From positions 2,914,001 through 2,978,000 of the forward strand of contig NZ_QFYQ01000001.1 in NCBI RefSeq assembly GCF_003254475.1: DNA of 64,000 bases. Reading direction: 5' to 3'. Positions 17,152-25,108 of this stretch are shown in pieces (the first letter of the stretch is position 1; every line of letters begins with the position of its first letter). Both the position numbers and the translations under genes were made by a program. Source of the stretch: Phenylobacterium soli. Lineage in GTDB: Bacteria > Pseudomonadota > Alphaproteobacteria > Caulobacterales > Caulobacteraceae. The notes under the pieces were generated by a model. That model made no database searches and was not told where the DNA came from. It was given only the letters and a program-made list of their open reading frames with translations.

Positions 17152-19377
17152 TTAGAACTTGGCTTCCACCGACACGAGCACGGTGCGCGGTGGGCCGTAG
17201 AAGGCGCTGACCGAGTTGCCGTAGAAGACGGCCGCGCTCTGCGGGAAGTTGTAGCCGCCGACACGGTAGCGCTCGTCGGTGAGGTTGGTCCCCTTCAGGC
17301 TGACCCGGTAGCGATCGCCCGGGGCGGTCCACACCAGGCTCGCATCGACCAGCCAGTAGGCCTTCTGGTCGAGGATCGAGGGCGTTTCGAACATCGAGAA
17401 CTTGTCGCGGTAGGAAACCGACGGCGTGAAGGCGAGCCGCCCGTCGGCCAGGTCCACGCCGTAGGTGAAATAGGCCGAGCCGGTCCATTCCGGGGTGTTC
17501 TGGAAGACGCGGCTGTTGGCGAAGTCCTCCACCAGCTTGGTCGCCGGGTTGTAGGCCTTGTACTCGTCGAACTCGGCTTTGATGTAGCCGAGCGTGGCGC
17601 CGGCGGTCAGGTTCGAGGTCAGCGAGGCCGTGCCTTCCAGCTCGACGCCGTACATGTGCGACTTGCCGATGTTCAACACCTGGCTGGCGATCGAAGCGCC
17701 GACCGGGGTCTGCACCGTCACCTGCTGGTCCTTGTACTTGGCGTAGAACAGGGCCGAGTTGAGCGACAGGCGGCGGTCGAAGAAGTAGCCCTTCAGGCCG
17801 CCCTCGTAGCTCTCCACCGTCTCCGGCGCATAGCCGTTCTTGGAGCTCGGGGTCAGGATCTCGTCGGCCCGCATGTCGAAGCCGCCGGACTTGAAGCCCT
17901 GGCTGTAGGAGACATAGCCCGTCAGGTCCGGATCGAACTTGTAGCTGACGCTGACCCGCGGGGTGAACTTCGAGAACGAGCGGCTGTTCGTGAAGTTCGA
18001 GCGCACCAGGCCCGGCACGGCGGCCGCGTTGCCGAACAGCGGGCTACGGATGCCCGTGAAGTTCTGGCGATAGACGTGGCCTTCCTTGTCGTCCTTGGTG
18101 TAGCGGCCGCCGAACGAGACCTTCAGGGCGTCGGTCACGTCGTAGCTGAAGTCGGCGAAGGCCGAGTAGCTCTCGGTGTCCACATAGCCGGCCGTGGCGA
18201 TGGTCAGGTTGAGCTGGCCGACGACGGTGTCGAAAGCGCCCGCCGCCGTGGCGTTCAGGTAGTAGACGCCCGCCACGCCCTGCAGCTTCTCGCCCGTGTA
18301 GAGCAGCTGCAGTTCCTGGGTGAACTGGTGGTCGGCGTAGTAGCCGGGGATGTCGAGCAGCGGCTGCGGCAGTTCGTCGAAGTCGATGATCGTCTTGGTC
18401 TTGCCGTTCCGGTAGGCGGTGATCGACTTCAGCTTCAGGGTGTCGGAGAGGTCCCATTCGCCGGTCAGCGACAGGCCCTTGGACTCCACGTGGTTCTTGT
18501 CGCCCGCCCCGGCGTAGGTGTCGTAGACATTGGAGGGCGGCGCGCCGCCGGCGATCGGCTGGCTCAGGATGTTGAGCGCCGGCACTTCGCGGTGGCCGTG
18601 ACGCGGCGCGGAGTCGTCCTGCACCATGTCCCCGGCCAGGCGGAAGAACAGCTTCTCGGTCGGGCTCCACTCGAGCGTGGCGCGCATGGCGTCCACGTCC
18701 TTGTTGTAGTGCTCCGCGCCGGTGTTGAGGTTCTTGCCGTAACCGTCGTGGCCGAAGTGGCCGTAGGTCAGGCCCATGCGCAGGGTGTCGGTGAGCTTGC
18801 CCTTCACCGACGCGACGGCGTCGAACTCGTTGTACGAGCCGTAGGTCCCCTTGACCTTCACCTCGGTCTGGTCGCCGATCTTGGCGGTGACGTACTTCAC
18901 CGCGCCGCCGATCGTGTTGCGGCCGTAGAGCGTGCCCTGCGGGCCGCGCAGCACTTCGATGCGCTCGATGTCATAGACGTCCAGCACCGCGGCCTGCGGG
19001 CGGGCGACGTAGACGTCGTCGACATAGAGGCCGACGCCGGGCTCGAAGCCCCACAGCGGATCCTGCTGGCCGACGCCGCGGATGAAGGAGATCAGGGTCG
19101 AGTTCGAGCCGCGCGCCACCTGCAGAGTCAGGTTCGGCGTGAACTGCTGCAGGGTGGTGATATCGCGCGCGCCCTGCTGTTCGAGGCGCTCCGAAGTGAC
19201 GGCGGTGACCGCGACCGGCACGTCCTTCAGGGATTCTTCCCGCCGGCGGGCGGTGACCACCAGCTCTTCGACCGCGCTGACGCCCTGGCCTTGCGAGGCC
19301 GTTTGCGCACTGGCGATGGCCGGAATGGCGGCGCAGGCGGCGCCCGCCAGGAGCGCCGTCTTCAACATGGCTTTCAT
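17152..19377 (-). CDS. TonB-dependent outer membrane receptor
   Basis: GGGGAGGAG four bases upstream fixes the ATG at 19377; the 741-residue protein starts with a signal peptide (MKAMLKTALLAGAACAAIPA, cleaved at ASA/QTA). The plug domain follows with a TonB-box-like VEELVVTARRREESLKDVPV, then SFIRGVGQQDP, VGLYVDDVYVARPQ and IEVLRGPQGTLYGRNTIGGA. The rest is a 22-strand barrel ending with VLVSVEAKF, with the typical terminal Phe. The IRGVG/YVDDVYV style is that of the large sphingomonad/caulobacter TBDR group importing plant-derived or aromatic compounds or siderophores; the ligand cannot be read here. A TetR gene lies immediately upstream on the same strand. Confidence 0.95.
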   Translation of the reverse strand: MKAMLKTALLAGAACAAIPAIASAQTASQGQGVSAVEELVVTARRREESLKDVPVAVTAVTSERLEQQGARDITTLQQFTPNLTLQVARGSNSTLISFIRGVGQQDPLWGFEPGVGLYVDDVYVARPQAAVLDVYDIERIEVLRGPQGTLYGRNTIGGAVKYVTAKIGDQTEVKVKGTYGSYNEFDAVASVKGKLTDTLRMGLTYGHFGHDGYGKNLNTGAEHYNKDVDAMRATLEWSPTEKLFFRLAGDMVQDDSAPRHGHREVPALNILSQPIAGGAPPSNVYDTYAGAGDKNHVESKGLSLTGEWDLSDTLKLKSITAYRNGKTKTIIDFDELPQPLLDIPGYYADHQFTQELQLLYTGEKLQGVAGVYYLNATAAGAFDTVVGQLNLTIATAGYVDTESYSAFADFSYDVTDALKVSFGGRYTKDDKEGHVYRQNFTGIRSPLFGNAAAVPGLVRSNFTNSRSFSKFTPRVSVSYKFDPDLTGYVSYSQGFKSGGFDMRADEILTPSSKNGYAPETVESYEGGLKGYFFDRRLSLNSALFYAKYKDQQVTVQTPVGASIASQVLNIGKSHMYGVELEGTASLTSNLTAGATLGYIKAEFDEYKAYNPATKLVEDFANSRVFQNTPEWTGSAYFTYGVDLADGRLAFTPSVSYRDKFSMFETPSILDQKAYWLVDASLVWTAPGDRYRVSLKGTNLTDERYRVGGYNFPQSAAVFYGNSVSAFYGPPRTVLVSVEAKF

Positions 19378-19578
19378 CAAGCTCCTCCCCTGGGTCTCCC
19401 GTCCGGTCCCCCATGGCGCGGACGACGACCCGGTCAGTTTTTTCACCGAATGGCGAATTAGGCGCGTAGATGCCGTGCATCGCGCGCCGCGCGCCAGCAC
19501 CTGCCGCGACGGAATGCCGTGTTTTTAATCAACTGATGAATTTACGTCACAGTCGAGCTGCGGAGCGCCGGGCGGGCT

Positions 19579-20286
19579 TCAATGGGCCGGGCGACGCGCG
19601 ATGATCTCTTCCAGCCCCGCCGCGCAATAGGCGAACAGGCGCGCGCGCACCGCCTCCATGTCGTTCGACCGGCAGAGGCCGTCCGACAGCTGATCGATGC
19701 GGCCGGTCTCCGACAGCGCCAGCATCATCGAGCCGGTGAGGAACTGGTAGCACCAGTAGAGGTCGCGGATCTCGGCGTCCGGCCGGGCTGCCTTCAGGGT
19801 ATCGATCAGGCGGCTCACCACCGGGTCGAAGAACCGGTGCATGGTCTCCCCGCCCCAGGCCGGGGTGTTGTTCACCAGGGCGACGAGCCGGAAGTAGTTC
19901 CGCCAGCCCGGGTCGCCGGTCATGGAGAAGTCGATCAGCGGGCCGATGAACGCCTCGATCACGCCTTCGACGGTCATGTCCTGCGGATGGGCGGCCCGAT
20001 AGGCGGCCATGGCGTCGAGCCGCGCCTGGTTCAGGATCTCGGCGCGCCGGGCAAACACCGCGTCGAACAGCTCGCGCTTGGCGCCGAAGTAATAGTGGAT
20101 CAGGGCGGTGTCGACGCCCGCCTCGGCCGCCACCTGACGAACGGTGACGCCATAGAAGCCGTGACGCGAGAACAGCTCCTCGGCAGCGTCCAGGATGACG
20201 CCGCGCAGGTCGGGTCCCTCGCCCTTCCTGCGCCGTCCCCGACCGCTCGCCGGGGCCTTTTCGCCTGTGCTCTCGCCGCCGGCCAT
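19579..20286 (-). CDS. TetR/AcrR family transcriptional regulator
   Basis: The 235-residue protein has a basic low-complexity N-terminal tail (GRGRRRKGEG) and then the TetR DNA-binding domain: GVILDAAEELFSRHGFYGVT, and the HTH VRQVAAEAGVDTALIHYYFG with KRELFDAVF. The C-terminal ligand domain resembles the TetR_C_33/CerR-like type (TGDPGWRNYFRLVALVNNTP). It precedes the TonB receptor on the same strand with a 201-base gap, so the receptor is the obvious candidate target. That gap includes ATCA-ac-TGAT near 19528-19537, a possible but unproven operator core. Confidence 0.92.
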   Translation of the reverse strand: MAGGESTGEKAPASGRGRRRKGEGPDLRGVILDAAEELFSRHGFYGVTVRQVAAEAGVDTALIHYYFGAKRELFDAVFARRAEILNQARLDAMAAYRAAHPQDMTVEGVIEAFIGPLIDFSMTGDPGWRNYFRLVALVNNTPAWGGETMHRFFDPVVSRLIDTLKAARPDAEIRDLYWCYQFLTGSMMLALSETGRIDQLSDGLCRSNDMEAVRARLFAYCAAGLEEIIARRPAH

Positions 20287-20385
20287 ACCCGCCTTCTCGG
20301 CTGGCTTGGCCGTTCGGACAAGCCCCGCCGTGCAGCGGGGCCGCCGATCGCCGGGAAACCGGCCCTCACCTGGTCGGTCAACTGC

Positions 20386-21561
20386 TCAGGGCTTGAGCAC
20401 CACCTTCACGCAGCCGTCCTGCTTGTCCCGGAAGGTCTGGTACATCTCCGGCGCCCGGCCGAGCGGCACGGTGTGGGTGACCACGAAGGTGGGATCGATG
20501 TCGCCCTCGTCGATGCGCCGCAAGAGGTCGTCGGCGTACTTCTTCACGTGCGTCTGGCCGGTGCGGACCGTCAGGCCCTTGTTCATCAGGGCGCCCATGG
20601 GGATCGCGTTGGAGAGGCCGCCGTAGACGCCGGGGATCGAGACCGTGCCGCCGGCCTTGCAGGCCATGATCGCCTCGCGGAGCGCGATCGGCCGCTCGGT
20701 CTCGAGCTTCAGCGCGGTCTGCACCTTGTCGATGAGCTCCAGCACCTTGGTCGGGCCGTGGGCCTCGATGCCGACGGCGTCGATGACCTTCTCCGGACCA
20801 TGGCCGTCGGTCATGTCCTTCAGGGTCTGGATGACGTTGATCCCGGTCCGGTCCAGCGCCTCGGCGCCCTGGGCGCGGGCCATGGCCAGCCGCTCCGGCA
20901 CGTCGTCGATGGCGATCACCCGCTTCGCGCCGAGCTTGAGGGCGGCCAGGATGGCGAACTGCGCCACCGGTCCGCAGCCCCAGATCGCCACGGTGTCCTC
21001 GGGCTGGATGTCGGCCTGGTCGGCGGCCTGCCAGCCGGTCGGCAGGATGTCGGAGAGGAAGAGGTAGCGTTCGTCCTCGCCCGCCTTGGGGATCTTGATC
21101 ACCGTCGTCGCCGCGTAGGGCACGCGCAGGTACTCGGCCTGGCCGCCTGCGTAGCCGCCTGTGATGTGGGAGTAGCCGAACAGGCCGGCCACGGTGTCGC
21201 CGAAGAAGGCCTTGGCGAGGTCCGCGTTCCGGTTGGTTCGCTGGCAGAGCGAGAAGTTGTGCTTGCGGCACTGCTCGCACTCGCCGCAGACCATCTGGAA
21301 CGGCACCACCACCCGGTCGCCGACATTGAGGCCCTTGTCCCTGGCCTCGGATCCGACCTCGACCACCTCACCCATGGGCTCGTGGCCCATGACATCGCCC
21401 AGCATCATGGTCGGCACGAAGCCGTTCATCAGGTGCAGGTCCGAGCCGCAGATGCAGGTCGAAGTGACGCGGATGATCGCGTCCTTCGGATCCTCGATCC
21501 TCGGATCGGGCACCTCCTCGCAGCGGATGTCCTTCTTGCCCTGCCAGCAGATCGCCTTCAT
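20386..21561 (-). CDS. Zinc-dependent alcohol dehydrogenase (glutathione-dependent formaldehyde-dehydrogenase-like)
   Basis: The ATG at 21561 overlaps the upstream stop as ATGA. The 391-residue MDR enzyme begins MKAICWQGKKDIRCEEVPDP. Catalytic zinc ligands are Cys38, His60 and Glu61 (CGSDLH, GHEPMGEVVEVG). Structural zinc ligands are Cys92, Cys95, Cys98 and Cys106. The nucleotide fold is AIWGCGPVAQFAILAALKLG. The MDR subfamily with an internal insert after the Rossmann core (ALKLETERPIALREAIMACK) resembles the FdhA/threonine-dehydrogenase-like group often annotated as formaldehyde dehydrogenase. Physiological substrate is uncertain. It is the last gene of a three-gene minus-strand unit with a small membrane protein and an SDR. 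Confidence 0.93.
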   Translation of the reverse strand: MKAICWQGKKDIRCEEVPDPRIEDPKDAIIRVTSTCICGSDLHLMNGFVPTMMLGDVMGHEPMGEVVEVGSEARDKGLNVGDRVVVPFQMVCGECEQCRKHNFSLCQRTNRNADLAKAFFGDTVAGLFGYSHITGGYAGGQAEYLRVPYAATTVIKIPKAGEDERYLFLSDILPTGWQAADQADIQPEDTVAIWGCGPVAQFAILAALKLGAKRVIAIDDVPERLAMARAQGAEALDRTGINVIQTLKDMTDGHGPEKVIDAVGIEAHGPTKVLELIDKVQTALKLETERPIALREAIMACKAGGTVSIPGVYGGLSNAIPMGALMNKGLTVRTGQTHVKKYADDLLRRIDEGDIDPTFVVTHTVPLGRAPEMYQTFRDKQDGCVKVVLKP

Positions 21562-22157
21562 CGCCTCGCCTCCGACACGCAGTTCCGCTTCACATTGGTC
21601 ATCCGGATGGCCGTGATCACGTCGAGCGCGGTCACCGCCAGCACGAAGCCCAGGGCGGCCTTGGCCGCGCCGCGCTGGGCGTTCCGCGGATTGTCGAGCG
21701 CCTTGAGGACGGCGATATCGAAGGCGTCGCCCGCCACCCGCGTCCAGAGCATGCCGGACTTGGTCGGATCGCCGGCCAGGGTCAGGCCGGTCCACATCTC
21801 GCGCAGGCCGAAGATCGCCTGGATCACCGGCGCCGGGGCGTCGACCCCGAGGGTCCGCGCCACGCTCTTGGGGAACATGAGCCCCCAGACACCGAGGCCG
21901 ATGGCGGTCATGCCGATGTTCATGGAGAGCGTCGGGCTGACGGCGGGCCGGGCCCGGACCCGGTCGGTGGACAGATGCATCTTCTTGCCGGACGGCCCGA
22001 TCGCCAGGCGCGGCGAGCGGGACATCTGCTGGACGCGCTTGGCCGGCGAATAGGAGATCTTCTCCTTCACCTTCGCCAGCACGTTGGGGAAGTCTTTGGA
22101 TAGGCCGTCGGGCGAGCGCCCGTTCGGCCGGGCCTGGCCGGTGTCGGCAAGGGTCAT
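21558..22157 (-). CDS. Small integral membrane protein, unknown function
   Basis: GAAGGAGG six bases before the ATG at 22157 sets the start; the product has 199 residues. The N-terminal third is soluble and basic (LAKVKEKISYSPAKRVQQMS). Then come a hydrophobic helix (MNIGMTAIGLGVWGLMFPKS), a conserved-looking IFGLREMWTGLTLAGDP loop with GMLWTRVAGDAFDIAVLKAL, and a final hydrophobic helix (GFVLAVTALDVITAIRM). The layout resembles DUF4267-like membrane proteins. It is translationally coupled to the downstream zinc ADH by ATGA. I do not assign a function. Confidence 0.8.
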   Translation of the reverse strand: MTLADTGQARPNGRSPDGLSKDFPNVLAKVKEKISYSPAKRVQQMSRSPRLAIGPSGKKMHLSTDRVRARPAVSPTLSMNIGMTAIGLGVWGLMFPKSVARTLGVDAPAPVIQAIFGLREMWTGLTLAGDPTKSGMLWTRVAGDAFDIAVLKALDNPRNAQRGAAKAALGFVLAVTALDVITAIRMTNVKRNCVSEARR

Positions 22158-22222
22158 GCGACGCCTCCTTCGGGTGAGACCATGAGAAGCCGCCGGGGGC
22201 GGCCGATGTTCCGGTCGTCCGT

Positions 22223-23011
22223 TCAGGACTGGCCGGAGCCGGGCTCGGCCATCTTGCGGTGCATCTCGGCGAGCTGGCTCTGGGGCGTCACCGCGGCCAT
22301 GGCGGCCTGCATCTTGTTCTTCATGCCGGCGACCACGTCGCCCTCGCCCTTCATCATCGCCTCGAACCCAACCTTGGCGACCATGGCCGGATCGTCCTTC
22401 TTGCCGGTCCCGACCTTGGTGTCGGAGAGGCCCGCGCGCTCGAAGAAGTCGGTGTCGGTGGCCCCGGGCATCAGGCAGGTGACCGTGATCCCGGTGTCCT
22501 TCAGCTCGTTGCGCAGGGCGAAGGAGAAGCTGTCGATGAACGCCTTGGTGCCATTGTAGACGGCCTGGAAGCTCCCCGGCATCAGGCCGGCGATGGAGCC
22601 CGTGAACAGCACACGCCCCTTGTCGCGCTCGCGCATGCGTCCGACCACCTGATGCACGAGGTAGAGCGTGCCGGTGACGTTGGTGTTCAGCACGTGCATC
22701 CAGTCGCTCACCGCCTCGTCCAGGAAGGCGTGGCCGAGGCCATGGCCGGCATTGGCCAGGAGAACGTCGACCGGCCGTCCGCCGATCAGCTCGACGAGGC
22801 GATCCACGCCCTCGCGCTCGGCAAGGTCGACCTGCAGGTGGTCGACGTTCGCCCCCATCTGGCGGAAGGCCTGGGCGGCTTCGACGATTTCCGGCCGGTC
22901 GGCGGCGATCACCAGGTCGTGGCCGTTCTCGACGCAGAGCTTGGCGAGTTCGTAGCCGATGCCCGACGAAGCGCCGGTGACCACGGCGAGCGGTCGAATG
23001 GAATCTGACAT
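22223..23011 (-). CDS. Short-chain dehydrogenase/reductase
   Basis: The 262-residue NAD(P)-binding SDR has the glycine motif VVTGASSGIGYELAKL (about 10-25), the NAG motif in VLLANAGHGLGHAF, and the catalytic Ser in FTGSIAGLMPGSFQ with YNGTKAF as the Tyr-x-x-x-Lys pair. DR at the end of the second strand (IAADRPE) leaves cofactor choice open between NAD and NADP. The substrate is unknown. It is the first gene of the unit with the membrane protein and the zinc ADH, which suggests a shared aldehyde/alcohol or stress role. It is divergent from the YCII gene. Confidence 0.92.
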   Translation of the reverse strand: MSDSIRPLAVVTGASSGIGYELAKLCVENGHDLVIAADRPEIVEAAQAFRQMGANVDHLQVDLAEREGVDRLVELIGGRPVDVLLANAGHGLGHAFLDEAVSDWMHVLNTNVTGTLYLVHQVVGRMRERDKGRVLFTGSIAGLMPGSFQAVYNGTKAFIDSFSFALRNELKDTGITVTCLMPGATDTDFFERAGLSDTKVGTGKKDDPAMVAKVGFEAMMKGEGDVVAGMKNKMQAAMAAVTPQSQLAEMHRKMAEPGSGQS

Positions 23012-23183
23012 GACGGATGTCCCTCAGGGTCTGGGTTCGCGCGCCCAACCGGGGTCCGGAGGGGGCAGTTCCGTCACGTTTCGAAAAAGCGGTCCGCCGC
23101 GCCGCGCTATTGTCGGAGCGCCCAGGCGCCGGACGTCCTAGGATGCGGACGCGGCACGCGCGTCCTCACTACAGGAGACAACC

Positions 23184-23522
23184 ATGGCCAAATTCCTCGC
23201 CGTCTTCACGGGCTCGCCGGAGGCCGCTGCGGCGGCCGGACCGATGGACGACGCCACCGTCGCCAAGGGCATGGAGGCCTGGGGCGGCTGGATGGAGCGC
23301 CACGCGGCTCAGGTGGCCGAAACCGGCGGCCCGCTCGGCAAGACCAAGAAGGTCTCCAAGTCCGGGACCTCCGACATCAGCAACAACCTCGCCGCCTTCG
23401 TGATCGTCGAGGCGGATTCGCACGAGGCCGCGGCCAGGATGTTCGAGGGCCATCCGCACTTCACGATCTTCCCCGGCGAGGGCGTGGAGATCATGCCCGT
23501 CCTGCCGATCCCGACCCGCTAG
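23184..23522 (+). CDS. YCII/DGPF-domain small protein
   Basis: The 112-residue protein begins MAKFLAVFTGSPEAAAAAGP and contains a single ferredoxin-like YCII-type domain: GGWMERHAAQVAETGGPLGK followed by AAFVIVEADSHEAAARMF and HPHFTIFPGEGVEIMPVLP. Members bind small ligands or act as dimeric accessory enzymes; the exact role is not known. Its stop shares the palindrome CTAG at 23519-23522 with the convergent GST gene. Confidence 0.85.
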   Translation: MAKFLAVFTGSPEAAAAAGPMDDATVAKGMEAWGGWMERHAAQVAETGGPLGKTKKVSKSGTSDISNNLAAFVIVEADSHEAAARMFEGHPHFTIFPGEGVEIMPVLPIPTR

Positions 23523-24160
23523 GGGTTCAGCCACTCCGTCAGCCCCTCGCGCCGGCAGAGCTCGAGGAAGGCGGGCCGCGCGCGCATGCGCTGCACGTAG
23601 CCCGCCAGCCGCGGCCAGCTCGTCGCCGGCCGCTCCATGTTGCGCGACCAGCGCATCAGCATGGTGGCGAGGAAGTCGGCGGTGGTGACCTTTTCGCCGA
23701 GAAGGTAGGGCCGGCCGTCGGTCAGCAGCTCGTCCAGGCGCGTCCAGACCGCCTCGACCTTGGCCTTCGCCAGCGCCTGGACGTGGGCCGCGCCCTCGGG
23801 CGCGCCGTCCTTGCCGGCGTAGAACCAGTCGCGGAATGGCGGCGAGAGGTTGTTGGCGAGGTAGACCATCAGCTCCAGCCAGCGCGCGCGGTCCGTTGAC
23901 CCGGGCGCGGGCGCGAAGCCGTGCTCCGGATGGCGCTCGCTCAGCAGCATGAGGAGCGCCGCCGACTCGCCATAGGCCTCCCCGTCGATCGCCAGGGTCG
24001 GGACGCGCCCCTGGGGATTGAGGCGCAGGTAGTCGGCGCTCTTCTGGGCGCCGCCCTCCAGGTCCACCGCCTCGGCCCGGAAATCCACGCCCAGCTCGAT
24101 CAGCATCCAGTGGACGCATAGGCTCGCCGTCCCCGGTGCGTAGAAGAGTGTGTATGTCAT
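23519..24160 (-). CDS. Glutathione S-transferase
   Basis: I start at the ATG at 24160 (MTYTLFYAPGTASLCVHWML), giving 213 residues, the usual GST length; a longer open frame runs antisense into the UDG gene and is discarded. The thioredoxin-like N-domain has NPQGRVPTLAIDGEAYGESA with the cis-Pro VPTL and the ES glutathione-binding pair. The C-terminal helical domain has the N-capping-box region YLLGEKVTTADFLATMLMRW. It detoxifies electrophiles or isomerises glutathione adducts; the substrate is unknown. Its stop shares CTAG with the YCII gene. Confidence 0.93.
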   Translation of the reverse strand: MTYTLFYAPGTASLCVHWMLIELGVDFRAEAVDLEGGAQKSADYLRLNPQGRVPTLAIDGEAYGESAALLMLLSERHPEHGFAPAPGSTDRARWLELMVYLANNLSPPFRDWFYAGKDGAPEGAAHVQALAKAKVEAVWTRLDELLTDGRPYLLGEKVTTADFLATMLMRWSRNMERPATSWPRLAGYVQRMRARPAFLELCRREGLTEWLNP

Positions 24161-24217
24161 GGCGCCTGAGGTAGCAGATTCCTTCTCCCGCGGCGGCGGA
24201 GCGGCTAGGATCGCCCT

Positions 24218-25042
24218 GTGCCCGTCGCCGAACCGACCGACCGCCTGATCGCCGAAAGCCTGCTCGCCTTCTGGGCGGACGCCGGTGTCGACGCCGTGCT
24301 GCTCGACGCGCCGGTCGATCGCATCGAGGCCGGGCGCATCGTTCCGCCCCAGCCGCCGGCCCGCAAGGTCGCCGCGGCGCCGGCGCCGGCCGCGGCCCGG
24401 GCGGGTCAGCCCGACATCTCCGCCGCCATCGCCGAGGCCCAGGCCCGCGCCGCCGAGGCCGACAGCCTGGAGGCCCTCAAGGCCGCCATCGCCGCCTTCG
24501 ACGGCTGCCCGATCAAGTTCGAAGGCGCCGCGCGCCAGTCGGTCTTCTACCGCGGCGCCGAGGATGCGCCGGTGATGGTGGTCGGCGAAGGCCCCGGGGC
24601 TGAGGAAGACGCCCAGGGCCTGCCCTTCGTCGGCCGCGCCGGCCAACTGCTCGACCGGATGCTCGCCGCCGCCGGCCTCAGCGATCGGGTGATGATCACC
24701 AATACCGTCTTCTGGCGACCTCCGGGCAACCGCACGCCCTCGCCCCAGGAGCAGGCGATCTGCGCCCCCTTCGTCGAGCGCGCCGTGGCCCTAGTGAAGC
24801 CGAAGGCCCTGCTGCTGGTGGGCGGCGCCTCGGCCAAGTCCATGCTCAAGCGCGAAGAAGGCATCCTGTCGCTGCGCGGGCGCTGGTTCGAGTGGCGCTC
24901 GGCCGACGGCGGGCTCGAGCTGCCGGCCATGCCGACGCTGCATCCGGCCTTCCTGCTGCGCCAGCCTGCGGCGAAGAAGCGCGCGTGGGCGGACCTTCTG
25001 ACCCTCACCGAAAGGCTTGATCGTCCCCTGAGGCCCGGTTAG
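24218..25042 (+). CDS. Family-4-type uracil-DNA glycosylase
   Basis: Starts with GTG at 24218, 274 residues. After an Ala/Pro-rich N-terminal extension (about 1-85) comes the UDG core: motif A GEGPGAEEDAQGLPFVGRAG, then QLLDRML, TNTVFWRPPGNRTPSPQEQ, LLLVGGASAKSML, and motif B with His in PTLHPAFLLRQPAAKKRAW. It removes uracil from DNA in base-excision repair. The classic family-4 iron-sulfur cluster needs four Cys, yet this protein has only two (in DGCPIKF and AICAPFV), so the cluster is probably absent or altered. It is followed by the lytic transglycosylase 66 bases later. Confidence 0.92.
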   Translation: MPVAEPTDRLIAESLLAFWADAGVDAVLLDAPVDRIEAGRIVPPQPPARKVAAAPAPAAARAGQPDISAAIAEAQARAAEADSLEALKAAIAAFDGCPIKFEGAARQSVFYRGAEDAPVMVVGEGPGAEEDAQGLPFVGRAGQLLDRMLAAAGLSDRVMITNTVFWRPPGNRTPSPQEQAICAPFVERAVALVKPKALLLVGGASAKSMLKREEGILSLRGRWFEWRSADGGLELPAMPTLHPAFLLRQPAAKKRAWADLLTLTERLDRPLRPG

Positions 25043-25108
25043 CCCTTGGTCGGGGACTTCAAAGAGGACCGCGGACCGTCTCGCTTCGGGGGGCGTCGCG
25101 GAGACGGC

